From NCBI RefSeq assembly GCF_020740795.1, contig NC_067286.1, positions 1,235,990-1,299,989 of the forward strand: 64,000 bases of DNA. The letters run 5' to 3'. Below are positions 23,831 through 33,601 of this stretch, piece by piece. The stretch is from Apus apus (taxonomy: Eukaryota; Chordata; Aves; Apodiformes; Apodidae). The translations under genes and the position numbers were made by a program. Under the pieces are notes generated by a model, which saw nothing but the letters and a program-made list of their open reading frames with translations, was not told the DNA's origin and searched no databases. Numbering within the stretch: position 1 is the first letter of the stretch; each line of letters starts with the position of its first letter.

Positions 23831-24587
23831 TCTGTAGATCCAAAGTCTTGCTCTCACCAAGATATTTAGATTTAACTCCATCCGTTCTGGCTGCTTCAAC
23901 AAGTGAGGGCAACTAAACCCAGCGTGTGAGGAGGAGAAGACCCTCTGCTGAACCTGCCCAGCCAAGCTGGACTGTGCTTGAGGGTGGCAGAATTGCTCCT
24001 GGTCACAACAGCTCAGGAGCCTGCACACCAGGAGCAGCAAGTGTCCTTCAGAATCAGTTAGGATGGGCAGAAATCGGGATGTTTGTTCTCCTAGGTTGCT
24101 GCCAGGTGGAGGTGACTGATGGCTGGTGTGGTGGCCACCCCTGTACCACGCTTGATCTCCCCCCTTCTTTAATGAGCCAGAATTTGCACAACTGCTGGTT
24201 TTTACCTTTTTTTTTCTCAGCCACCCATAGATGATCTGCTCAGGATCATCTTTCATCTGTGGAATCCAGACACGAGCTTCATTTGGAAAATGAAACACCT
24301 GGAAACCACCCAGTACTTTCAGTTTTGTTGCCTACACTTTCTTCCTTGCAGGAAAGATGTTCCCCCAGATGTGCAGCCTGGGGAGGGACTCCCTTGGAAA
24401 TCCACCTCAAGATCCTGATGCCCTCCAGCTTTTCCCCTTTTAAAATCAGAATCAAACACATTTTTTTAAAGCCTTTTACCTGCCCTTTTTTTTTTTTTTG
24501 GTGAACAAATTTTAAAAATACATTTGTTTCCCTCCCTCCTCCCAGAAGCTTCACTCTAATAAATAACTCACAGGTGAGAATGAGGAA

Positions 24588-24593
24588 TTTTAT
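24588..24593 (-). terminator. Candidate poly(A) signal for the receptor at 24908-25867
   Basis: AATAAA on the minus strand about 315 bases past the stop codon. Positional inference only. Confidence 0.4.
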
Positions 24594-24907
24594 TGGAGTC
24601 TAGGAGCAGAGGCAATAATCTTGCAAGAAAAATACATGTTTATCAGAGGAAACAATTTATAAATCAATTACTTGTGGTTCCTGTGAGAAAGAGAAGCCTG
24701 GAATAATTCAGGGTAATTTCTTCCTACAGGCTGGTGAGTGTCAAGTGAAATAAATATGAGTTTGAAGGTCCCATGTGGGGTCGAGGCTAAATACTGTGAT
24801 TTGTTGTTGTCCAGAAGCTGTGGAAGAACCATCACAAAAAGGTGAGGATGAGGGGAAAATCCAATTATTCTAGTGCATCTTGGGCTTCCTCCCGGAAGGG
24901 AAAACGT

Positions 24908-25867
24908 TCACTCCTGAGCTGCTACAGCTCTTTGATTCTGGCCACGGTTTGAGATCCTTCTCCTCAGCTTCACCAGAGCCCTCTTCACCTCTTTGTTCCT
25001 CAGGCTGTAGATGAAGGGGTTGAGCATGGGGGTGACCACGGTGTAGAGGATGGAGGCCACCTTGTCCTGGCTGCCGTGGCTGGAGGCAGGTTGGAGGTAC
25101 ATGTAGAACAACGTCCCGTAGAACAACGAAACGACCGTCAAGTGGGAGGTGCAGGTGTTGAAGGCTCTGGACCTGCTCTGTGCCGAACTCATGGTCAGGA
25201 CCGTGTGGAGGATGCGGATGTAGGAGAGCAAGATGATTCCAACTGTGCTCAGACCATTGAAGCCCACGAAGATGAAGATGACCAGCTGGCTGAGGCGGGT
25301 GTCGGAACATACGAGCCTTAGCACGGGGGTGGCGTCGCAGAAGAAGTGGTCGATGTGGTTGTGTCCACAGAAGGAACCTCCAAAGGTGCAGGCAGTGAAG
25401 ACCAGGGCGCTGAGGAAGGCTATGAAGTAGGACCATGCCACCAGCTGCCAGCAGACACGGCTGGAGATGATCCTCACGTAGAGGAGGGGTTTGCAGATGG
25501 CGACGTGGTGGTCGTGGGCCATGGCGGCCAGGAGGTGACACTCGGAAGTCACAAAGAAGGCAAAGCCATGGAACTGAACCACACAGCCAGCAAAGGAGAT
25601 CGTTTTGTCCTCCATCAGCAGGTCCATCAGCATCCTGGGGGAGATGACTGTGGAGTAGCAGGCGTCCATGAAGGAAAAATGGGCGAGGAAGAAGTACATG
25701 GGGGTGTGGAGACTGGGAACTGTCCAAACCAAGACCATCAGCCCAACGTTCCCCACCAAACAGACAATGTAAATCAGTAGAAACAACTCAAAGAGCAGGA
25801 CCTGCAGGCACGGATTGTCCGTGATGCCCAAGAGGACAAACTGACTCTGTGTCTGGTTTCCTCCCAT
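24908..25867 (-). CDS. Olfactory receptor, class II, with DHH instead of DRY
   Basis: A 319-residue receptor starting MGGNQTQ. Intact motifs are [40 protein letters not shown] (disulphide Cys 95), [42 protein letters not shown] and [19 protein letters not shown]. The motif after TM3 reads [10 protein letters not shown] (residues 116-125) where the family has [10 protein letters not shown]: Tyr, Arg and Tyr are all His. KAFSTC has also become RAFNTC. Loss of the G-protein-coupling Arg in an otherwise complete reading frame suggests altered or lost signalling, or early pseudogene status. It shares CSDTRLSQ and the following GFNG in TM5 with the receptor at 28052, so the two are probably sister copies now head-to-head. 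Confidence 0.9.
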   Translation of the reverse strand: MGGNQTQSQFVLLGITDNPCLQVLLFELFLLIYIVCLVGNVGLMVLVWTVPSLHTPMYFFLAHFSFMDACYSTVISPRMLMDLLMEDKTISFAGCVVQFHGFAFFVTSECHLLAAMAHDHHVAICKPLLYVRIISSRVCWQLVAWSYFIAFLSALVFTACTFGGSFCGHNHIDHFFCDATPVLRLVCSDTRLSQLVIFIFVGFNGLSTVGIILLSYIRILHTVLTMSSAQSRSRAFNTCTSHLTVVSLFYGTLFYMYLQPASSHGSQDKVASILYTVVTPMLNPFIYSLRNKEVKRALVKLRRRISNRGQNQRAVAAQE

Positions 25868-26076
25868 CGCCAGATGTCGGAAAGGAAGAAGAAAAGTAGT
25901 GAAATTATATAAAAAAAAAACCCCAACCAACAAAGAGTTTTGCTCTTGGACCAGATTTCACTCCAACCACTCACCAGTTGTGCTGCCGCGTTTTGGTATG
26001 TGCTGCTAGAAAGAGCCCCCAGTTGTGTCTGGGTTTCCACTTGAGGTCCCTAGAAAAGAGCAGGAGCTGAAGGAAG

Positions 26077-26235
26077 CCTCCAGACCCAGCACAACCCACC
26101 CCCCTCACCCTCTGCACCCAACAGCCCAACCTCTGCTTCTTCCTTGGGCAGCCTCTCTCCATCCAGCCCATGTCCCTGCTTGGTACCATGGGAGACACCC
26201 TTGTTGGTGAGGGAAGCGTGGATTTGACATTATCA
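26077..26235. repeat. Duplicated 159-bp block next to a CR1 3' end (copy 2)
   Basis: Matches 8577-8735 almost base for base, differing at only a few positions by eye. It begins AGCCTCCAGACCCAGCAC and runs into the CR1 at GACATTATCATGGAGTGG. Confidence 0.7.
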
Positions 26236-26468
26236 TGGAGTGGTTTGGGTGGGAAGGGACCTCAAAGGTCATGTAGGACCACCCTGCATGGGCAGGGACA
26301 CCTCCCACCAGCCCAGGTTGCTCCAAGCCCCATCCAACCTGCCCTTCAACACTGCCAGGGATGGGGCAGCCACAGCTTCCCTGGGCAACCTGGGCCAGGC
26401 TCTCACCACCCTCACAGCAAAGAATTTCTTCCTAACATCTAAATCTCTACTCTTGCAGTTCTCTTCCA
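26236..26468 (-). repeat. CR1 LINE 3' end
   Basis: The complement of CR1, nearly identical over its first 195 bases to the copy starting at 8736 and then truncated after the CAAAGAATTTCTTCC block. Confidence 0.85.
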
Positions 26469-28051
26469 TTCCCTAATTTGTCTCTAGAATGAGGGTCTTC
26501 AGTTGGCTGCCAACATGTTCTTTCTGCAACAAGGAGAGAATTCCTTAAGATTTTCAAGGCTCAGTAAAGACTGGGAAACTCTTTCCAGCTTGGGTGTTCC
26601 CAGAGCTACAGGACGCTGAGATGGTGTTTCCAGGAGATGCTGCTTCTCAAGAACCTGGCAGCACTTTCTGAGCTGGGTGTGTTCTGGCTCCCAGAAGACA
26701 ACCCATCCCCAGGGTGAAGGAGGCAATAGCTCCAGGCTTCCAACTCTCGAAATCACTGGGGGAATTGCCAATTATGGCTGAAGGGGAGAAAAAAAATGAG
26801 AGGGATTGGGGTGGGGTGATGTGCCCAACGGGGCTGTTGGCAGCTTCACCCAACCACCTTAGCTGGGAAGGAATAAATAGTGAAGACAGGAACCTCTGGG
26901 AGACACAGACCTCCAACCCCAGGTAGAATGGAAGAGGAGACTCGGAATGAATTTCTTTTCCTCAAGCTCTGATGTATCAAGCAAGGGAGAAGGTGGGAAA
27001 TGAGGGTTTATCCTGAAGTCCGTGGTGGTTGGTGCAGGCAGGTGAGGAAGCTCTGGTCAGAGCCAAAGCTGAGGAGATGCAGCTGTGGCTGCCACAAGAG
27101 CCAGAAAGTGGGTGTTTCTCCTGGCAAACACATCCCTGCCTGCTGGTGAGAGACTGACTGGAACAGCCCTGTCCATGTGCAGGAGAAACCTTGGGTGCAT
27201 CTGCTGTGTCTCCCCTGTCCCCAGGCACGGCCCTGCTGGGGGACCTGCTGGTGGTTTGGGCCTGTTTCTGAGCTGAGCAGAGACACTTCCCAGGGGTTTC
27301 CAGGAGGGAATGATCTGGTTTTGGGCATTGCTGCTCTGCTCCTTCCCCTCAGCCACGAAAAGGTGCTGGTTCTGGTGGGTCTTTGAACGAACTTGGAGCA
27401 AATAACAACAGGCACGGCAGCAGTTCAGGCTGAAGAAGGGCTGGACCTTCTCCGGGGTGGCTGAAGCAGTTGTTGAGATGCAGTTTGTTCCCCACTGGTT
27501 TTGGCAGTAATCACTTCTGGTTTGGAAAGCAAAACCACCTCGGTTTTGTTCCTGAGCACCCAGTTCAAAGCCTGAGCTGCCTGGGGTGGTAAAAAGGGTC
27601 TCTGGGACATGATGGACCTGAAGAGTGAAGGCTGAGGTTGCTCTGGGGTTGGTCAGAAGAAATGTCACTGCCTGTGAGCTGCTCCTCCTGTGATGTGGTG
27701 AATGCTGTGGCCAGGTGGAAATGATGCAGCTGGTGGGAACCTTGGGGATGTCCAAGGGACAGCTCTGTCGGGTTCATCCTTCTTTCCTTGAGATCAGCAT
27801 GTGAAGGCAGAAGATGTGGTCAAAGCTTGGTTGAGGAGCTTGAGGGGCAGAAGCAGTCAGGAGAGGTGGGTGCAGGTGCTTGTGGACCCCCTGAGCATCA
27901 GGCCAGGGGCTCTGGCAGCAGCATTTCAGTAGAAAATGTCTCTGTCTACAGAGCACAGGACAGAAAACCTTAATTAATTAAGCAAGAGGTTGAGTCATCA
28001 CAAGTGGTCTCCGGGAAATCAGCTCCCTGCCTCGGGGCAGGGGGTCTCCTG
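26469..28051. other. Intergenic spacer, divergent receptor pair
   Basis: No gene recognised. With the duplicated block and CR1 it separates two head-to-head receptors (starts 25867 minus and 28052 plus, 2.2 kb apart), so it probably holds both promoters. I see no distinct site. Confidence 0.45.
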
Positions 28052-28999
28052 ATGGCTCAGGAGAACTGGACTGTGGTGACAGAATTTGTTCTCGAGGGGT
28101 TCACAGACCACCCCGACCTGCAAGTTCCCCTCTTTGTGCTTTTCATGCTCATCTACATCCTGACCATGGTGGGAAACCTGGGCATCATTGCTGTGGTTCT
28201 GCTGGACTCCCAGCTCCACACCCCCATGTACTTCTTTCTGGGCAACTTGTCCTTCTTGGACCTGTGCTACTCCTCAGTGGTAACCCCCGAGCTGCTGCTG
28301 ACCCTCTCCTCAGGCAGGAGGACTATTTCTTACGTGGGCTGCTTCCTACAGCTCCATTTCTACGTGGCTTTTGCAGTTGTGGAGTGTTACCTCCTGGCCG
28401 TGATGGCCTACGACCGCTCCCTGGCCATCTGCCACCCCCTGCGCTACCCCCTGCTCGTGTCCCGGCAGCTCTGTGCTTCCCTCCTGGCTGGGTCCTACGT
28501 GGTTGGGTTTGTCAATTCCTCTCTGCACGTGGGCTTTGCCCTGCAAATGTCCTTCTGTGGCCACCGCGTGCTTGACCACTTCTTCTGTGACGGGCCACCT
28601 CTGCTCAAGCTGGCCTGCTCTGACACTCGCCTCAGCCAAGTGCTGGTGTTTGTTTTGGGGGGCTTCAACGGGGTGGCCACTGTCTCCATCATCCTCGTCT
28701 CCTACGGCCACATCCTCTTCACCATCCTGAGGATGGGCTCTGTGTCGGGCAGGCACAGAGCTTTTGAGACCTGCGGGTCCCACCTGGTGGTCGTCACCAT
28801 CTTCTATGGGACCCTCTTCTTCACGTACCTGCAGCCCAGCTCCAGCCACTCCCTGGGCAGGGACAAAATCGTTTCAGTCTTCTATGCTGTGGTGACCCCC
28901 ATGCTGAACCCCTTCATCTACAGCCTGAGGAACCAGGAGGTGAAGAGTGCTCTGAAGAGAACCGTGAGGAGAAGGTTTCTTTGTCTGCTCCAGGGGTAA
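28052..28999 (+). CDS. Olfactory receptor, class II, OR5/8/9-like (intact, DRS variant)
   Basis: A 315-residue receptor starting MAQENWT (Asn 5 in an NWT site). The ATG at 28052 was preferred to the in-frame one at 28004 on family length. Motifs are [95 protein letters not shown] and [30 protein letters not shown] reads MAYDRSLAIC (Ser at residue 123), and KAFSTC reads RAFETC. The key Arg is kept. TM5 resembles that of the receptor at 24908-25867, so the pair probably arose by local inverted duplication. Confidence 0.92.
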   Translation: MAQENWTVVTEFVLEGFTDHPDLQVPLFVLFMLIYILTMVGNLGIIAVVLLDSQLHTPMYFFLGNLSFLDLCYSSVVTPELLLTLSSGRRTISYVGCFLQLHFYVAFAVVECYLLAVMAYDRSLAICHPLRYPLLVSRQLCASLLAGSYVVGFVNSSLHVGFALQMSFCGHRVLDHFFCDGPPLLKLACSDTRLSQVLVFVLGGFNGVATVSIILVSYGHILFTILRMGSVSGRHRAFETCGSHLVVVTIFYGTLFFTYLQPSSSHSLGRDKIVSVFYAVVTPMLNPFIYSLRNQEVKSALKRTVRRRFLCLLQG

Positions 29000-31900
29000 A
29001 TGGTTGGACATCGGGGGGTTGGGGTCTTGCTGCACGTGGAGGGAACTGTGATAACTCTTGTGTATGTTCTTGTCCGTCTTGTGGTCCAGCTTTGTCCACG
29101 TGGGGTTAATTTGTTATCAGTTTGCCTGTGGATGGTGAATGAGCAGCACCAAGACAGGCTGGGCAGAGGATGGATGGAGGCCAGCCCTGAGGAGAAGGGT
29201 TTGGGGGTGTTGGTTGATGGGAAGCTCAGAAACCAAAGGTGTCCTGGGCTGCATCCCCAGGAGCAGGGACAGGGAGGGGACTGTCCTCATGTATTTGTGA
29301 GGTTTCTGCTGAGGACTTGGACCATTTTCTTCTCATCTGTGTTTGGCCCGAGCCTACTTGTGGTCATCTTCTCCTGCAGTCTGGACATCATCCATCAGCA
29401 CAGTGGACTACCCAACCAAGTGCTGTACCTCCTCCAGCCATCAGATGGGACCTACAGACTTTAGGTGAACCTCAGTGCTTCCAGGTTAACCCTCTGGAAC
29501 ATGGACATGGAGGAAACCAAGGAGGCTTTGATGGGAGAGGAGAAGATCTGTTCCTGAAGCAGCAGGAAACAGAGGAATTCGAGAGGAACTTCTCTGAATC
29601 CTCCTCTTCTACAATGACCCATCAAAGCGTGTTCCGAGGTATTTTGAAATGTTTCTGCTGCAATTTAATCCTTCAAAAAAGTGCTTTATAGCCAATAAAT
29701 CTTTCAAATGACTTTGGGAATGTCCACCATGAAGTATGGGCTGGTGGCAGTTCCTGAGTGCACAGGGTGGTGGAATTTCTCAGGACACACACTCAGGTTT
29801 CAGGGTGTCAGGTAAAACCCTGGGGCATTAGTTGCAATAAACCTCCTGGTCCTGTTTTTTTTTTGCTCTAGTTTTCTCAAATCTGTGCCTGGGAGGTTCC
29901 TTGGGAAATAACTGGAAGGGGTTTTTGGAGCTGGACCTGGAGGCTTGGGAATAAAGCTGGGAACCAGGGTGAGTTGGTGGGGAAAGGGTTGGCAGGACGT
30001 CCCCAAACAGAAACCCTGCTGTTGAAATCTTCTCCTTTGTAGAGAGACCAACCCCCCCCGGTGCAGCCCTGGGCTTTCTGCTGCTGGTTCTGGTCTCTGG
30101 TACCATTGAAGGTGTCCTGCTGGGCTCCAGAAGGGTTCATGGGTTCCTCTAAGTCCTGGAGTGTTGCCAGAGCCACCCCTTTGCACCCTTGGAGATCACT
30201 GCCTGGACAAGGAGCTGGGACACCTCTAGCTCAGGTGTAGGTCCATGTGATATGGCTGACCTGGAGCAAGTTGAGCCCAAACCCATCCCAGGTGTCCATC
30301 TCTCAGCCAGTCCTCTAGACTCTCAGTGATACTGACAGAGAACTTGCCAGTTCATGACACCATCTCCTCTGGACGGGGCAAATCCTCCTCTAAGCTCCAC
30401 TGAGACTATTGATGCGTCTAATCCCACCTGAGATACCACAGGTCAGATGGACACAGGGTCTGCTGGGTACAGCACCAGATGGAGGGAGACTTGTGCCCTT
30501 GAGGGGAGCAGGAGAGATGTGTGGTGGGTCTCAAATAGTCCCGAACACTCAGAGCTGAGCAGCTGAACCACCACCCTCATTTTTACTGCCTGCAAAGACA
30601 GCCCAGGCAGTTCCTTGTGTGTCTGTGCTTCGTGTTGACGTGTCCTGTAGAGACCTCCCTCCTCTTCATCAGGAGCCTGGAAGCCTTTCAGGCTCCTTCA
30701 TGGCCCAGAGGCTGGGGTCAGCCTTCAGCTCCTGCAATCACCTCCCAGGCAGCCTAAGCTGCTTGCAATTGGTGTTTAATTGGAGTCTATTGCCCTTTGG
30801 ATGCACCTTCTCACCTCCCCCTTGATTTCAGAGAGGCTTGTGAGAAGGAGCTTGGACTCATTTGGGTCTCTACCCTTTCTGTCCCTGGGGCTGCCCAGTG
30901 TTGTAACAGCTTATTGATGATGGTGACACTAATTAGTGTGGAGGTTTGGGTCCTCCCCCTGTGCCCAGCTAAGCCTTTATTAGCAGTTCAGGCTGGTGTG
31001 GCTCCGGTGGTTTCTCACCAAGCAGATGCTCAAGGTCCACGTCTCTGAGAGCCCCGTGCCGTGGCCGAAGCCACCAGGAGCACTTGCTCCCTGGGGAATC
31101 GTGCCCGTTGCTCACCAAGACCTGGGGAGACACGTGGAAGAGCAACACCTTCCTGTGAGTGAAGGACTTCATCTGAGGAACGTTTGAAGGAGGCTCTCCA
31201 GGAGGGACATCCGTGTGTCCCTGGGAGCTGGAAGGATCAGTCCCTTGGATGCACTGCACAGGCATCCCAAGAAGAGACCTTACAGCTGGCCAGAGAAGGT
31301 GACCCCATCCACAGGTAGGTGTGACCATCCCCCCAAAAGGTCCAGGGAAGCTCTGCTGGGACCACCCTGGTGTCAATCCCAGCAGCAGTGTCACCTTCCA
31401 GGAGGCTGCTGGGATTGACACCAGGTTTGCTTCTCTGTGTAGGTTGGAGAAGATGAAATGTTTCTGCTGGGAGGCACTCGGTGCTGTGGGTTCAAAAGAT
31501 CAGGAATTGTGCTGCTTAGGGTATCTTTAAGGAGCCTGGGAGAAGAATAGAGAACACACTCAAGGGAAGATCAACCCACCCACTGACCCCAAGACAAAGT
31601 GATTCTTCACTTTAAAGAATAAAGACTATTTCTAGAAGGAAATATCCTGCTGCTGGAGAATGGTTCTTCAGTGAGCTGGCTGATCCTGGTGCTCATCTGG
31701 TGGGGTAAGACCTTGATTCCCATCTTAAATCCTGGAGAGATTTGTTTGAGTCTGAACCTTCACATTATTGAGGGAAGAAACCCGTATTTCCCGTTTTCAC
31801 CAGGGTCAGCAGCTTAACTTGGTGTCCACACACGGGCAGCTGGACCCTGGCTCAGCTCAGCTCCCTGGTGCTGCCTCCTCTTCCAGCTGAGGGGAGAGGC

Positions 31901-32119
31901 AGGAGCTCCTGGGGCTTTGCCTGCTGCAAATGGGATGAGGAAAGCCCCTATGACCACCCTAACCCAGCCTGTGCCACCACTAGGCTCCTTCTGGGAAGGT
32001 TTTTCTCCTCAGAAGGTTTTCTTCTCCTCAGCAAATTCTCAGTCTGGCTCTTTTTCCCCCTCTTCTTTTCCCTCCAGCATCCTGGATCCCACTTCTGTCC
32101 GGGCACCGCATCTACCTGC
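29000..32119. other. Intergenic spacer
   Basis: Three kilobases with no recognisable gene, CR1 or tandem array. Open frames are short and show no family resemblance. Confidence 0.5.
29694..29699 (+). terminator. Candidate poly(A) signal for the receptor at 28052
   Basis: AATAAA about 695 bases beyond the stop codon. Positional inference only. Confidence 0.35.
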
Positions 32120-32275
32120 AGGGATGGGGACTCCCCCCCTGCCCTGGGCCAGGGCCTGACAGCCCTTTGGGGGAAGGAATTGTTCCTCAGATCCAACCTC
32201 AACCTCCCCTGGGCAACCTGAGGCCGTTTCCTCCTCTTTTACTGCTTGTCATATGGGAGAAGAGCTGGACACCCA
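32120..32275 (-). repeat. CR1 LINE internal fragment
   Basis: The complement of the GGGATGGGGACTCCCCCCC subtype, lacking the CR1 3' end. It continues to GAGAAGAGCTGGACACCCACC. Confidence 0.7.
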
Positions 32276-32356
32276 CCGACTGGTCTGGGGGCCCTGGCTC
32301 CATGGGGGTGCAAATTATCAAGTTATCCCATTTCAGTTTAATAAACAAAGGTGTCA

Positions 32357-32598
32357 TCACAGAAACCCAGACTGGTTTGTGTTGGGAGGGACCTTAAAGA
32401 CCATCTAGTCCCAACCCCTGCATGGGCAGGGACACCTCCCAGCAGCCCAGGCTGCTCCAAGCCCCATCCAACCTGCCCTTCAACACTGCCAGGGATGGGG
32501 CAGCCACAGCTTCCCTGGGCAGCCTGGGCCAGGCTCTCACCACCCTCACAGGGATGAATTTCCTCCTCATGTCCCACCTCAAGCTCCCTCTTCCAGTT
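32357..32598 (-). repeat. CR1 LINE 3' end, upstream of the OR at 32663
   Basis: The complement of CR1 from CAGAAACCCAGACTGGTTTG to a truncated 5' edge near CTCCCTCTTCCAG, only about 65 bases before the receptor start. TATTTTCAG follows it as a candidate splice acceptor for the coding exon. Confidence 0.85.
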
Positions 32599-32662
32599 TC
32601 AAGCCATTGAAGTGTCCTGTATTTTCAGGCTCCCTCCTTCCTGGGCAGACATGAAGCCTCCA

Positions 32663-33601
32663 ATGGCCGAGCAGAATCACACCTTGGTGACCGAGTTCAT
32701 TCTGGAGGGCCTGAGCGACCAAGCAGAGACGAAGGCAGCCCTCTTCATTCTCTTCCTCCTCATCTACATCATCACCCTTTTGGGCAACACGGGGATAATC
32801 GTGGTCATCCGAGCTGACCCGCGACTCCACACGTCCATGTACTTCTTCCTTGGCAGCCTCTCCGTTGTTGACATCTGCTTCTCCTCTGTGATTGCCCCCA
32901 GGATGTTGGTGAACTTCTTGTGGGAGAAGAAGACCATTTCCTTTGCTGGCTGCATGGGCCAAGCCTTCTTCTACATCGTCTTCGTGACCACCGAGTGCTT
33001 CCTGCTGGCCGCCATGGCCTACGACCGGTACGTGGCCATCTGCAACCCCCTGCTCTACCCCTCTGTTATGACCTGGAGGCTGTGCACGTGGCTGGTGGTG
33101 GGCTCCTACCTCGGGGGTGTCCTCAACTCCATCCTGCAGACGACCTTCATCGCTCGGCTGCCCTTCTGCAGCTCCAACGTCATCAACCACTTCTTCTGCG
33201 ACGTCCCTCCCCTCCTGGCTCTGTCCTGTGCCAGCACCTACGTCAGCGAGATGATCCTCTTCTCCCTGGCTGGTGTCATTGAGCTCAGCACCATCTCCAC
33301 CATCCTGGTCTCCTACCTCTTCATCTCCTTTGCCATCCTGAGGATCCGTTCAGCTGCAGGCAGGCAAAAAGCCTTCTCCACCTGCGCGTCCCACCTGACG
33401 GCGGTCACCCTGTTGTACGGGACCACCATCTTCATGTATTTACGGCCCAGCTCCAGCTACTCCCTGAACACGGACAAAGTGGTCTCTGTCTTCTACACCG
33501 TGGTCATCCCCATGCTGAACCCCCTCATCTACAGCCTGAGGAACCAGGAGGTGAAGGAGGCCCTGAGGAAAACAGCAGGCAGGGTCACCGTCAAGCGCTG
33601 A
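32663..33601 (+). CDS. Olfactory receptor, class II, OR5/8/9-like (intact)
   Basis: A 312-residue receptor starting MAEQNHT, with Asn 5 glycosylated. An ATG four codons upstream (32651, MKPP) is possible, and the second was chosen because most neighbours place the glycosylated Asn at residue 5. Motifs are [29 protein letters not shown] (PMYFF has become SMYFF), [87 protein letters not shown] and [21 protein letters not shown]. It is the most canonical receptor in the window and very probably functional. Confidence 0.93.
   Translation: MAEQNHTLVTEFILEGLSDQAETKAALFILFLLIYIITLLGNTGIIVVIRADPRLHTSMYFFLGSLSVVDICFSSVIAPRMLVNFLWEKKTISFAGCMGQAFFYIVFVTTECFLLAAMAYDRYVAICNPLLYPSVMTWRLCTWLVVGSYLGGVLNSILQTTFIARLPFCSSNVINHFFCDVPPLLALSCASTYVSEMILFSLAGVIELSTISTILVSYLFISFAILRIRSAAGRQKAFSTCASHLTAVTLLYGTTIFMYLRPSSSYSLNTDKVVSVFYTVVIPMLNPLIYSLRNQEVKEALRKTAGRVTVKR

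Larger units (their letters stand above)
22552..24907. other. Intergenic spacer between convergent receptors
   Basis: No gene recognised. It contains a CR1 copy at 23503-23830 and short poly(T) runs near 22699 and 24488. The two flanking receptors point towards each other. Confidence 0.5.

Noticed and set aside
23771-24298. 175-codon minus-strand frame
   Set aside because: It overlaps CR1 at one end and shows no family resemblance or splice context.
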